NCBI GenBank assembly: GCA_900110015.1 | Contig: FOCD01000002.1 | Location: forward strand, 930,001-994,000 | DNA from: Terribacillus saccharophilus | GTDB lineage: Bacteria; Bacillota; Bacilli; Bacillales; Amphibacillaceae | Direction: 5' to 3' | Length of the DNA stretch: 64,000 nt | Part shown: positions 56,204-64,000 of the stretch, one piece after another | Position numbering within the stretch: the first letter of the stretch is position 1 | Layout of the letters: each line of letters starts with the position of its first letter | Made by a program: the position numbers and the translations under genes | Notes under the pieces: generated by a model | What the model was told of the DNA's origin: nothing | The model's input: only the letters and a program-made list of their open reading frames with translations | Databases searched by the model: none

Positions 56204-57886
56204 ATGGAGAAGAAGTACTGGAAGGAAAGTGTTATCTACGAATTGTACACCCGCAGCTTTAAAGACAGCAATGGAGACGGAATCGGCGATTTCGGCGGCA
56301 TCTTAGATAAAATAGATTACTTAGAATATCTTGGAGTGGATACAGTATGGCTTCCGCCTATTTATGTATCCGCTGATGTTGACCACGGCTATGATGTAAA
56401 GGATTTCAGATCCATTCAGCAAGTGTACGGGACAATGGAACAATTTGAAAACATATTAGCAGCATTTCATCGTCGCGGCATTAAGCTTGTTCTCGATATT
56501 GTACCGAATCATACCTCCATTGAGCATGAATGGTTCCAGCAAGCAAGATCCTCTAAAGATAATCCTTATCACGATTATTATATATGGGAACAAGGAAACC
56601 CCGCTGGCACTCTTCCTTCGAATTGGCGCTCCCATCTTGGACGCTCTGCGTGGACGTGGAATGAACAAACTGAGGAATATTATTTGCATTTGTACAGCGA
56701 CAAACAGCCTGATTTGAATTGGGATAACCCGCAAGTCCGCCAAGAAATATATAACATTATGCGTTTCTGGCTGGAAAAAGGAATTGATGGCTTCCGTATT
56801 GATGCAGTAAATGTCATCTCGAAAGATCGGCGCTTCCCAGATTCAGATCAAGAGACATTACAGGCTAAAGGTGAGGCATACTTTAAAAACGGGCCGCACA
56901 TCCACGATTATCTCCACGAAATGAACAGAGAGCTGAAAAAGGACTTCGAATTTTTCACAGCAGGTGAAACCTCTGCCGTACATGATCATGATGTACTTCA
57001 GTATACAAAGCAAGAGCGAGAAGAATTGGATATGGTACTATCTGCAGAAGCTTCTGAACTCGCTGATCAGGATGAAGATAAAAACAAAAGTAAGAAATGG
57101 ACAGTACATGATTTCCGGGAAGTACTTCGTAAATGGCAGAAGGACGTCGGCGATGGTGGCGGCTGGTTCGGCTTATACCTCAGCCACCATGATGCACCGC
57201 GAATGGTTTCTACCTTTGCCGATGATGGAGAATATAGGATTCCATCGGCAAAGCTGCTAGCTACTATGCTGCATACTTTGAGAGGAACGCCGTTTATTTT
57301 TCAGGGAGAAGAACTTGGTATGACCAATTATCCGCATTTCGATTCTATTGATTCAATAGATGATCAAGAGGCACTCAGCTACTATGATTTGAAAGTGAAC
57401 GAGCAAGGTGCTTCCGAAACGACTATTATGGACCGAATACGTGAGAAGACCCGTGACCATGCTAGGACTCCAATGCAGTGGGATACATCTGATCAAGCAG
57501 GATTCACAGATGGTACACCTTGGCTTCCAGTCAATCCAAATTATAAGGAAATAAACGTGCAGTCAGGTGTTGATAATCCAGATTCCGTACTGCAGTTCTA
57601 TCGTAAGTTGATTCGACTGCGTAAAGAAAATTCCATCATGGTGTATGGAGACTTTGAGATTATCCTAAATGACCACGAGCAAATCTTTGGATATATACGT
57701 CGTCTGGAAAATGAGGAATGGGTTATCCTGCTGAATATGACGGATAAAGAAGCAAAATACGATATCCCCAGCGAGTGTGTGGATGATTGGGATAAAAAGC
57801 ATTGTGTTCTCAGCAATTATCCACATGTGGATAATAAAAATACATTACAACCATACGAAGCAATTGTGTATAAGTATGAAAAATAA
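56204..57886 (+). CDS. GH13 alpha-glucosidase (oligo-1,6-glucosidase / trehalose-6-phosphate hydrolase group)
   Basis: 560 residues. GH13 regions: I DIVPNH (about 98-103), II GFRIDAVNVI with the nucleophile Asp (around 199), III FTAGETSAV with the acid/base Glu, IV LSHHDAPR with the transition-state Asp. The usual region IV is NHDxPR; here the Asn is His. The C-terminal part has ARTPMQWDTSDQAGFTDG and PWLPVNPNY, typical of oligo-1,6-glucosidases and TreA. VN rather than T after region II Asp-Ala suggests alpha-1,6 activity. No PTS gene for trehalose is adjacent. ATG 56204 follows GGAGGAC. Confidence 0.88.
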   Translation: MEKKYWKESVIYELYTRSFKDSNGDGIGDFGGILDKIDYLEYLGVDTVWLPPIYVSADVDHGYDVKDFRSIQQVYGTMEQFENILAAFHRRGIKLVLDIVPNHTSIEHEWFQQARSSKDNPYHDYYIWEQGNPAGTLPSNWRSHLGRSAWTWNEQTEEYYLHLYSDKQPDLNWDNPQVRQEIYNIMRFWLEKGIDGFRIDAVNVISKDRRFPDSDQETLQAKGEAYFKNGPHIHDYLHEMNRELKKDFEFFTAGETSAVHDHDVLQYTKQEREELDMVLSAEASELADQDEDKNKSKKWTVHDFREVLRKWQKDVGDGGGWFGLYLSHHDAPRMVSTFADDGEYRIPSAKLLATMLHTLRGTPFIFQGEELGMTNYPHFDSIDSIDDQEALSYYDLKVNEQGASETTIMDRIREKTRDHARTPMQWDTSDQAGFTDGTPWLPVNPNYKEINVQSGVDNPDSVLQFYRKLIRLRKENSIMVYGDFEIILNDHEQIFGYIRRLENEEWVILLNMTDKEAKYDIPSECVDDWDKKHCVLSNYPHVDNKNTLQPYEAIVYKYEK

Positions 57887-57894
57887 TAGAACAT

Positions 57895-57930
57895 TAAAGA
57901 GGAGTGTCTGCTAGGCACTTCTTTTTTAAT
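57895..57930 (+). terminator. Probable terminator after GH13 gene
   Basis: AAAGAGGAGTG pairs imperfectly with GCACTTCTTTTTT, followed by TAATATG. Confidence 0.6.
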
Positions 57931-58034
57931 ATGAAGAATTTGCTAATAATGTGTCAAATTCTTGACATATCTAGTTCAAAAGTTCATCATAAAGTCGTAG
58001 GATAATTTACCTAAACAAACTGGGGGTAACGCAT

Positions 58035-58778
58035 ATGTCAACAATCGAAGGAAAAGTAGCAATCGTTACAGGAGCAGCATCTGGTATCGGTCTTGCAGCT
58101 GCAGAAGCTTATGTTAAAAAAGGCGGTAAAGTAGTTATTGCAGACTACAACGCTGAAGCAGGACAAAAAGAAACTGACAGACTGAAAGCAGCTGGCGGAG
58201 ACGTTCTATTCATCGAGTTCAACGCTGCTGAACAAGATTCTATTAAGAATTTGATCGATCAAACTGTTTCACACTACGGTCAAGTTGATATTCTTGTTAA
58301 CAACGCTGGTATCGGCGGCATGGGCGCAACTCATGAGCTATCTTATGAAGATTACCGCAAAGTAATCGCAATCAACCAGGATGGTATTTTCTTGGCTTCC
58401 AAATATGCTATTCAAGAAATGCTGAAATCAGGCGGCGGTGTCATCATCAACACGTCTTCTGTACTAGGCTTCGTTGCACAGCCTGGCGCGTTCTCTTACA
58501 ACGCCAGCAAAGGTGCTGTAAACACATTGACTAAATCTCTAGCTGTGGAATATGGCGATAAAAACATTCGTGTTAACGCTGTAAATCCAGGCTTCGTTGA
58601 ATCAGGAATGGTAAACAAAGAAGCTCTTGGAGACTTCTATGATAGCCTTGTAGCGAAACACCCAATTGGCCGTCTTGGCAAAGCGGATGAAATCGCACAC
58701 GCTATCGTATTCTTGACAGAAAACGACTTCGTAACAGGTGAAACGCTTGTAGTTGATGGTGGTTACCTAGCTCAGTAA
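58035..58778 (+). CDS. short-chain dehydrogenase/reductase (SDR)
   Basis: 247 residues. Motifs: TGAASGIGLA (12-21), NNAGIGG (about 91), catalytic SSVLGFVAQPGAFSYNASK and the end VDGGYLAQ. Asp in VIADYNAE after strand 2 favours NAD. It is about half identical by eye to the SDR at 51856. A TTGACA at 57972 with CATCAT 17 bp on gives a possible promoter. Function could be a glucose, alcohol or hydroxysteroid dehydrogenase. Confidence 0.88.
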   Translation: MSTIEGKVAIVTGAASGIGLAAAEAYVKKGGKVVIADYNAEAGQKETDRLKAAGGDVLFIEFNAAEQDSIKNLIDQTVSHYGQVDILVNNAGIGGMGATHELSYEDYRKVIAINQDGIFLASKYAIQEMLKSGGGVIINTSSVLGFVAQPGAFSYNASKGAVNTLTKSLAVEYGDKNIRVNAVNPGFVESGMVNKEALGDFYDSLVAKHPIGRLGKADEIAHAIVFLTENDFVTGETLVVDGGYLAQ

Positions 58779-58786
58779 TATAAATA

Positions 58787-58817
58787 AAAGGAGAACAGCT
58801 AAGCTGTTCTCCTTTTT
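58787..58817 (+). terminator. Terminator after SDR gene
   Basis: AAAGGAGAACAGCT pairs with AGCTGTTCTCCTTT, then TTT. Confidence 0.9.
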
Positions 58818-58922
58818 TAGTAAAAATTTTATAAGCACTTCTATTAGAAGGTTAGAATTCGCCATCATCCGGCCTATCCCACCTATTTCAGTCTTTTTAT
58901 TATTAAGGCATCCTTTTATCTT

Positions 58923-60110
58923 CTAAATAACTTTCTTCGGTTCTCCAAAAAACTGGTGGGCATATGTATTCCGAACAGACATAATAATTCCCAGCAGGAT
59001 CATATTAGAAAATAAAGAGCTCCCTCCATATGTCAAAAAAGGAAGAGCGATACCTTTAACTGGTAACATTCCCTCTACCATACCGATGTTCTGTACTATT
59101 TGTATAGTGAGACTCAAAGCCAAGCCGGCACATATATACGTTCCAAAGGGATCATTACTCTTAGATCCTATTTCTAAAATTCTAGTAATTAGCAGGAAAA
59201 AGAGCAAAATTACAACTGCCCCTGTCAGAAATCCTCCCTCTTCTGCAATAGAAGCAAAGATAAAATCTGTGTGCTTTTCAGGAACATACACGTTTCCCCC
59301 TTCTATTCCTTTTCCTGTTAACCCTCCTGTCCCAACTGCCAAGACAGATCTTCGGCTTTGAAAGGCTTGATTGCTGTTATCACTTGGATCCAGCCAACCT
59401 ATAATCCTATCCTGCTGATGGGGTTTTAGCTTAGGTATTAGGTCATCATAAATAATGTCCGGCTTAAATAAAAATAAGCAAGTAATTATACTGATAGCTA
59501 GTAATGGTACCAGTATGCCTATTGTCACTACAATCTTATTAAGCTTTATCATTCCTAACATTGCCACTATCGCAAACATGTAAAGCATAACCATACCTGT
59601 ATCTGGCTGCTGATAGACAAGTAAGCTAGGAGGAATCGTCACGAGCAATATCTTACCCAATAGAAGTAAATCCTCCTGCATTGTTCTGTTAGGACGCTTT
59701 TCTTTAAGTTCTGCTATCAATTTAGCTACTATTATAATTAAGCTGATACGGAAAAACTCTGATGGCTGAATAGATCCTACGAAAGGGATACTGAACCATC
59801 TTTTCGCCCCAAGTATATTAGGCGCAATCGATTCTGGTGCGATAGTAAGAAACAAAAGCGACAAAACTGAAACAATGTAGAATGACCAAGCTAGTAAACG
59901 AAGCTGATTTAAATCCAAGAGTCTGAACAATAACAATAAAGTAAAGCCAATTACATAATTGATAAATTGCTTCAACGCAAAATTCTGGCTACCGAATTGT
60001 CCTCCAGACTGTGTACTAAAAATGAACAAAATACTGATTCCGCACAACAAACATAATATGATCAAGATTGGCTTATCCAGCTCGTCCAATCGCAATTTCT
60101 TTACAAACAT
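58923..60110 (-). CDS. rodA: RodA-type SEDS peptidoglycan glycosyltransferase
   Basis: 395 residues, ten membrane helices. SEDS signature: VPEKHTDFIFASIAEEGGFLTG (around 280) and the C-terminal PFLTYGGSSLFSNM. The central segment QQPDTGMVMLYMFAIVAM and the RQ/KP loop match RodA better than FtsW. SEDS proteins polymerise lipid II with a partner class B PBP. It starts two bases after the stop of the upstream FtsW-type gene, so both are co-translated. Confidence 0.87.
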   Translation of the reverse strand: MFVKKLRLDELDKPILIILCLLCGISILFIFSTQSGGQFGSQNFALKQFINYVIGFTLLLLFRLLDLNQLRLLAWSFYIVSVLSLLFLTIAPESIAPNILGAKRWFSIPFVGSIQPSEFFRISLIIIVAKLIAELKEKRPNRTMQEDLLLLGKILLVTIPPSLLVYQQPDTGMVMLYMFAIVAMLGMIKLNKIVVTIGILVPLLAISIITCLFLFKPDIIYDDLIPKLKPHQQDRIIGWLDPSDNSNQAFQSRRSVLAVGTGGLTGKGIEGGNVYVPEKHTDFIFASIAEEGGFLTGAVVILLFFLLITRILEIGSKSNDPFGTYICAGLALSLTIQIVQNIGMVEGMLPVKGIALPFLTYGGSSLFSNMILLGIIMSVRNTYAHQFFGEPKKVI

Positions 60111-60112
60111 AG

Positions 60113-61243
60113 TTAACGCCTTCTTTCCACCAAAGGAATGCGGATATGCTTGGCATTCCGAGATATCTGCAAAATAATTCCCATCGTAAACAAATTCACA
60201 ATAAGAGAAGAACCGCCATAACTAATAAAGGGCAGTGGTATCCCCGTAATTGGTAAAAGACCGGCAACTGCTCCTAAGTTAAAAACTACTTGAACCATGA
60301 TTTGAAACAAAAAACCAATCGTCAATAAAGTTCCGTATGAATTCTTTGCTCGCAATGCTATGTAAACTCCCTTTATAAGAAGCCCAAAATAAAGGAAGAA
60401 CACTACAGCCAGCCCCAAAGTCCCCAGTTCCTCCAAAACGACAGCCATAATGAAATCGGTATGAGCTTCGGGGAGAAAACCGAGTTTCTGAACACTGCCT
60501 CCCACACCTTTTCCAAACACACCACCAGAAGCGATGGCTTCATAACCATTAATCAGCTGATAGCCTTTCCCATTTGGATCACTAAATGGGTTTTGAAAGG
60601 ATAGGATGCGAGCTAAACGATAAGGAGCAGATACAGCTAGATAAATAACAGCACACACACCCACTCCAGCGATTGCGAACAGATGACGTTTCTTGATTCC
60701 CGCACATAGCAAAATAAAGAAACAAGGTATTGCTATTGAAGTAGCAGTCCCTAGATCCGGCTGCATAAGAATGAGCAAGAATACCACACCTAATAGTAAT
60801 AGCGGCGGTAATAATTCTTTTCTGAAACTTGTAAGTGCCTTATGTTTTTTTCCGCAAACAGATGCAAAATAGACGACCATTGTAAACTTCACGAATTCTG
60901 CCGGCTGAAGAACGAAAGGGCCTAACTGCAGCCAGCGCTGGGAGTTATTCCGAACTTCTCCAAACCAAGGTGTGAGAACAAGTATGAGTAGTATGATTGA
61001 TCCTATAACAAGAAGCGGACTCCATTTTTGATATAGCTTGTAGGGCAGAAAAAAACCCATTGTCATAGCAAAGATGCCGATCAAAAAAGATATCCATTGT
61101 CGATGAAAAAAGAAGTTTGAGGCATTATATTTTATTGAACCTAATGGATAGCTAGCGCTATACACCATGATCAATCCAAATAAACAAATACATATAACCA
61201 AAAAAAGTAATGTCTTATCTAGCTCTTTTATTTTCGATAACAT
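60113..61243 (-). CDS. ftsW: FtsW-type SEDS peptidoglycan glycosyltransferase
   Basis: 376 residues from ATG 61243, nine bases after TTGGAG; an in-frame TTG lies at 61258. Ten membrane helices. SEDS signatures: NSQRWLQLGPFVLQPAEFVK, ILMQPDLGTATSIA, AIASGGVFGKGVGGSVQKLG, LPEAHTDFIMAVVLEELG and PFISYGGSSLIVNL. This is closer to FtsW/SpoVE than to RodA. It stands outside the usual dcw cluster, paired with a RodA paralogue and divergent from uppP, so it may be an accessory copy used under cell-wall stress. Confidence 0.87.
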   Translation of the reverse strand: MLSKIKELDKTLLFLVICICLFGLIMVYSASYPLGSIKYNASNFFFHRQWISFLIGIFAMTMGFFLPYKLYQKWSPLLVIGSIILLILVLTPWFGEVRNNSQRWLQLGPFVLQPAEFVKFTMVVYFASVCGKKHKALTSFRKELLPPLLLLGVVFLLILMQPDLGTATSIAIPCFFILLCAGIKKRHLFAIAGVGVCAVIYLAVSAPYRLARILSFQNPFSDPNGKGYQLINGYEAIASGGVFGKGVGGSVQKLGFLPEAHTDFIMAVVLEELGTLGLAVVFFLYFGLLIKGVYIALRAKNSYGTLLTIGFLFQIMVQVVFNLGAVAGLLPITGIPLPFISYGGSSLIVNLFTMGIILQISRNAKHIRIPLVERRR

Positions 61244-61299
61244 ATCGAGCATCTCCAATTAAGAAAACTAAGTCATTTAGAAAATTACCGGCTTTCGCC

Positions 61300-61341
61300 A
61301 TGATAGCGGTAGTGTTGACAAAATGTCAACACTACCGCTAT
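61300..61341 (-). promoter_or_regulatory. ftsW-rodA promoter within a 39-bp perfect inverted repeat
   Basis: 61303-61341 is a perfect 18-bp inverted repeat (ATAGCGGTAGTGTTGACA - AAA - TGTCAACACTACCGCTAT). On the minus strand TTGACA (61329-61324), an 18-bp spacer and TATCAT (61305-61300) form a sigma-A promoter. The core TTGACAAAATGTCAA (61315-61329) covers the -35. It could also act as a plus-strand terminator because TTTTT follows. Confidence 0.7.
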
Positions 61342-61356
61342 TTTTCTCCATTATCA

Positions 61357-61385
61357 TTGACAAAACATCAACAATTCTATATGGT
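61357..61385 (+). promoter_or_regulatory. uppP promoter with a second operator-like site
   Basis: TTGACA (61357-61362), 17-bp spacer, TATGGT (61380-61385). The 15-bp sequence TTGACAAAACATCAA (61357-61371) matches the core of the neighbouring site except for two bases, and covers the -35. The centres of the two sites are 42 bp apart, four turns of DNA. Confidence 0.7.
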
Positions 61386-61431
61386 ATCTTAGTGAGAAAA
61401 AAGTCAGAAACAAACAGTGAGGAAAATAATT

Positions 61432-62244
61432 ATGGATTTTTGGATTTTGATTTTCAAATATCTCTTTTTAGGTCTTGTTCAAGGAATATCTGAACCAATT
61501 CCTATCAGTTCGAGCGGACATTTAATCATTGCCCAGCATCTATTAGGTATTGAAGTAAAGGATTTAAGCTTTGAAGTAGTCGTCAACACAGCTTCCCTTA
61601 TTGCTGTGGTACTGGTTTATAAGAATCAAATAGCCAGATTATCTGTGTCCTCTTACCAATACATAGTGAAACGAGAAGAAACAAAAAAAGATGATTTTAA
61701 TCTCGTCCTCTATCTTATTATTGGGACGATACCAGCCGCATTATTGGGACTATTATTTAATGATTTTATTGGGGAAAATCTGAAGAGTACATTTACAGTA
61801 GGCATCGCACTACTTTTAACTGCAATATCTTTATTCCTAATCAGAAATATCAAAGGAACGAAAGATATGAAAAAGATAGGCTGGAAAGAGGCTCTATTGG
61901 TTGGACTTGGGCAATCAATTGCTCTTATTCCTGGTGTAAGTCGCTCTGGAGCGACAGTGGTGACAGGGATGCTGACAGGGATGAATCGAGACACAGCATT
62001 AATGTTCTCCTTTTTACTATATATACCGGTAAGCTTTGGTGCTAGTATCCTAGAGATACCTGACATGTTCAGTCAAAATATTACTTCGGATTATTTAATC
62101 GCGTATGCTGTAGCGTTTGTTGCATCTCTTATCGGTACTTATTTTGCTTTGAAATGGTTTATTGATGTCATGAAAAAAGGTAAATTAATATATTTCTCTA
62201 TCTATTGCTTATTCTTAGCGATTATCACATTGTTTCTATTATAA
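61432..62244 (+). CDS. uppP: Undecaprenyl-diphosphate phosphatase (UppP/BacA)
   Basis: 270 residues from ATG 61432 after GTGAGGAAAA. Eight membrane helices. Signature 1 LVQGISEPIPISSSGHLIIAQ (in part, about 12-31) has Glu and Ser of the active site; signature 2 PGVSRSGATVVTGMLTG (around 173) has the catalytic Arg. It removes a phosphate from undecaprenyl diphosphate so that the lipid carrier can be reused, and raises bacitracin resistance. It is divergent from ftsW-rodA. Confidence 0.92.
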   Translation: MDFWILIFKYLFLGLVQGISEPIPISSSGHLIIAQHLLGIEVKDLSFEVVVNTASLIAVVLVYKNQIARLSVSSYQYIVKREETKKDDFNLVLYLIIGTIPAALLGLLFNDFIGENLKSTFTVGIALLLTAISLFLIRNIKGTKDMKKIGWKEALLVGLGQSIALIPGVSRSGATVVTGMLTGMNRDTALMFSFLLYIPVSFGASILEIPDMFSQNITSDYLIAYAVAFVASLIGTYFALKWFIDVMKKGKLIYFSIYCLFLAIITLFLL

Positions 62245-62247
62245 AAA

Positions 62248-62283
62248 TACCCCGGCCAAGCATCGCTTGACCGGGGTGTTTTT
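62248..62283. terminator. Bidirectional terminator uppP/gntP
   Basis: TACCCCGGCCAAGC pairs with GCTTGACCGGGGT, followed by TTTTTTT on the plus strand and an AT-rich tail on the minus strand. Confidence 0.88.
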
Positions 62284-63630
62284 TTAGATGAATATATCCA
62301 AAATCATCGTAAATACAAGACCTGAAACAGCTACAACGGTCGATAGTACTGTATAGGTTCCGAATGCTTCTTTCAATGTCATTCCGAGGGATTCTTTTAC
62401 CATCCAGAATCCAGCATCGTTGACGTGAGAAGCAATCGCACTGCCAGCACCTGTTGCAAGAGCTACTAGCTCCAGGTTTACATCTGGCATAGTACCTAGA
62501 GATGGAATAACTAGACCTGCTGTTGTCAGTGTAGCAACTGTTCCGGATCCAAGACAGATACGAAGTATTGCAGCGACCATCCAGGCGAAGAATACTGGTG
62601 ACATAGAAGTATCTGCAAAGATAGAAGCTACATAATCACCAACACCGCCGTCGATAAGAACCTGCTTCAAGGCTCCGCCTCCACCGATGATCAATAGCAG
62701 CATACCAAGTGCGTTGATTGCTGATCCACAAGAATCCATCAGTTTTTTGATCGGGATATTTCTTCTTATCCCCATTGTGTATATCGCAACTAATAGGGAG
62801 ATTACCATCGCTGTGGAGGAGTTACCCACAAAACGGATGATTTCTATCAACATATTGTCATTAAACTCTAGTGATGTTTGCAAGATATCCACAGCGGCAC
62901 CGATTGCCATGAGGATAACTGGGAAAAGTGCAGTGAAAACACTGATACCGAAACTAGGCATTTCTTCTTCTTTGAATGTTTTCGCAACACCAAAGGATGC
63001 ACTGCCTTCACGTGTCCAAGCAGATGGAACTATTTTTTTAGCTAGCTTCGGATACAAAATACCTGCAAGAATAACAGTAGGAATTGCTACAATTATTCCA
63101 TAAATAAGCATAAGTCCAATATTTGCACCATATTCGGCTGCTACTGCAGTCGGACCTGGGTGCGGCGGCAGGAATGCGTGTGTTGCAAGTGCCGCTGTTA
63201 CCATCGGCAAACCGAGATGCAAGATAGATACTTTCAATTCTTTTGCGATTGAGAAGATGATCGGAATAAGCAAGACGATTGTTACTTCAAGGAACAAGGC
63301 AATACCAACGATAAATGAAGCAAATAAAACAGCCCACTGAATACGTTTTTCACCGAATTTATCAATAAGTGTAGTCGCAATTCTGTTGGCACCGCCAGCA
63401 TCTGCAATCAGACGACCAAGCATAGCACCCATACCGAATATCAGCGCTATATGACCGAGCGTACCACCTAAACCGCTTTCAATTGAGCCAACTACATCTG
63501 ACATCGGCATGCCTAGCAGCAATGCGACAATAAAGGAAACAATGATTAATGAAACAAATGTATTGAGCTTAAGCCCCATAATCATGATAAGCAATAAAAG
63601 TACACCTAAAGCTATGATCAATAATGGCAT
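62284..63630 (-). CDS. GntP-family sugar-acid:H+ symporter, second copy
   Basis: 448 residues from ATG 63630, after GGGGGAAAT. Same family marks as the copy at 6656: GMGAMLGRLIADAGGANRIA, THAFLPPHPGPTAVA, SHVNDAGFWMVKE. About 40-50 % identical to the first copy by eye. It lies about 97 bp downstream of the PdxA-like gene on the same strand. GntP plus PdxA2 plus DUF1537 kinase is the known set for D-threonate use, so D-threonate or a related tetronate is the likely substrate. Confidence 0.9.
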   Translation of the reverse strand: MPLLIIALGVLLLLIMIMGLKLNTFVSLIIVSFIVALLLGMPMSDVVGSIESGLGGTLGHIALIFGMGAMLGRLIADAGGANRIATTLIDKFGEKRIQWAVLFASFIVGIALFLEVTIVLLIPIIFSIAKELKVSILHLGLPMVTAALATHAFLPPHPGPTAVAAEYGANIGLMLIYGIIVAIPTVILAGILYPKLAKKIVPSAWTREGSASFGVAKTFKEEEMPSFGISVFTALFPVILMAIGAAVDILQTSLEFNDNMLIEIIRFVGNSSTAMVISLLVAIYTMGIRRNIPIKKLMDSCGSAINALGMLLLIIGGGGALKQVLIDGGVGDYVASIFADTSMSPVFFAWMVAAILRICLGSGTVATLTTAGLVIPSLGTMPDVNLELVALATGAGSAIASHVNDAGFWMVKESLGMTLKEAFGTYTVLSTVVAVSGLVFTMILDIFI

Positions 63631-63726
63631 GATGATTTCCCCCAAATCTCCGTGTAAGTGTTTTCATTGTTGTCCGTTAGAAAGGAAGGACTGCTCATCC
63701 TTCCAATCATCAGGTATGTTGTTTTC

Positions 63727-64000
63727 TTAAAGCGTCGTACGAGTAAAGTTTGGTGCATATTGCGCTGCAACTTTGATACATTCTTCCATGCTGATGCTTT
63801 CCGCAATGTTTTTGCCAGCAATATCAAATGCTGTACCGTGGTCGACGGATGTACGCAAGAACGGCAGACCATTCGTGATGGAAACCGTACGGTGGAAGTC
63901 TGTCATCTTCGCAGCGATATGACCTTGATCATGGTACAAGGAAAGAACTGCATCGTACTTACCGTTTAGTGCTTGGAAAAAGACAGAGTCAGCAGGAACT
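63727..64000 (-). CDS. pdxA2: PdxA-like 4-hydroxythreonine-4-phosphate dehydrogenase (PdxA2), C-terminal part
   Basis: The last 90 residues of a PdxA-family enzyme; the N-terminus lies beyond position 64000. Visible: [20 protein letters not shown] and LYHDQGH with a metal-binding His, then [17 protein letters not shown], which contains the third metal His and substrate-binding residues. True PdxA makes vitamin B6 precursors, whereas PdxA2 oxidatively decarboxylates D-threonate or D-erythronate 4-phosphate. Its location next to gntP favours PdxA2. Confidence 0.85.
   Translation of the reverse strand, partial: VPADSVFFQALNGKYDAVLSLYHDQGHIAAKMTDFHRTVSITNGLPFLRTSVDHGTAFDIAGKNIAESISMEECIKVAAQYAPNFTRTTL

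Noticed and set aside
61303..61341. Reading the 39-bp inverted repeat purely as a transcription terminator
   Set aside because: No plus-strand gene ends before it, and its core covers the -35 of the ftsW promoter, so an operator role fits better; terminator activity on antisense RNA remains possible.

Overview
The window looks like chromosome of a low-GC Gram-positive endospore-forming relative (Bacillaceae, Bacillus/Terribacillus-like). The evidence is strong AGGAGG-type ribosome sites, frequent TTG/GTG starts, Rap/Phr signalling, LicT antitermination, MhqR-, Zur- and CcpA-type DNA boxes, and Bacillus-type class B PBP, LytSR, RodA/FtsW and UppP proteins. No rRNA, tRNA, insertion sequence, prophage or CRISPR array was seen. 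The species cannot be fixed from the sequence.

Left part (1-11.2 kb): two adjacent sugar-acid catabolic operons, each with its own divergent FadR-type GntR regulator. Operon 1 (minus strand, 4659 to beyond position 1) encodes a DUF1537 four-carbon acid-sugar kinase, an OtnC-like class II aldolase/decarboxylase, a MatC-like permease and a SAF-domain oxidoreductase. Operon 2 (10365-5791) encodes a GarR-like tartronate semialdehyde reductase, a second DUF1537 kinase, a GntP permease and a fructose-bisphosphate-type class II aldolase. Together these suggest a route that splits a phosphorylated 5-keto-hexonate into DHAP and tartronate semialdehyde. A third module, GntP plus PdxA2-like dehydrogenase, is cut by the right edge (62.3-64 kb).

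11.2-24.1 kb: an oxidoreductase remnant; an HxlR/RidA divergent pair; a LicT-BglA-BglP beta-glucoside operon with promoter, cre, RAT and terminator all readable; a DUF421 membrane protein; an amino-acid permease; a Gfo/Idh oxidoreductase; and a mannose-family PTS (IIAB, IIC, IID) whose leader carries a large terminator-like hairpin, with ManO (DUF956) upstream.

24.1-35.7 kb: class B PBP, DbpA-type RNA helicase, a processive GT2 glycosyltransferase, a Rap regulator followed by a previously easy-to-miss TTG-started Phr peptide gene, a Gfo/Idh oxidoreductase, and a two-gene operon (FAD/NAD oxidoreductase + FeoB-like GTPase permease) behind a near-perfect Zur box.

35.7-48.5 kb: a quinone/electrophile detoxification block (mhqN, two mhqO/E dioxygenases, mhqD, wrbA) with three MhqR boxes; CstA; an XRE-ImmA gene that appears to have been split by a 1.3-kb inversion; small membrane proteins; a VOC protein coupled to a 26-codon leader ORF; DUF454 and STAS proteins; an orphan Rap; and a GNAT-cupin fusion.

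48.5-62.3 kb: MaoC hydratase, MHS-family transporter, a TetR/SDR divergent pair with a perfect palindrome, a lytS-lytR-TPR operon, small membrane peptides, a GH13 glucosidase, a second SDR, and a tandem ftsW-rodA pair divergent from uppP. In that last divergent region two matching 15-bp sites each cover a -35 box, which suggests joint control of undecaprenyl-phosphate recycling and SEDS proteins.
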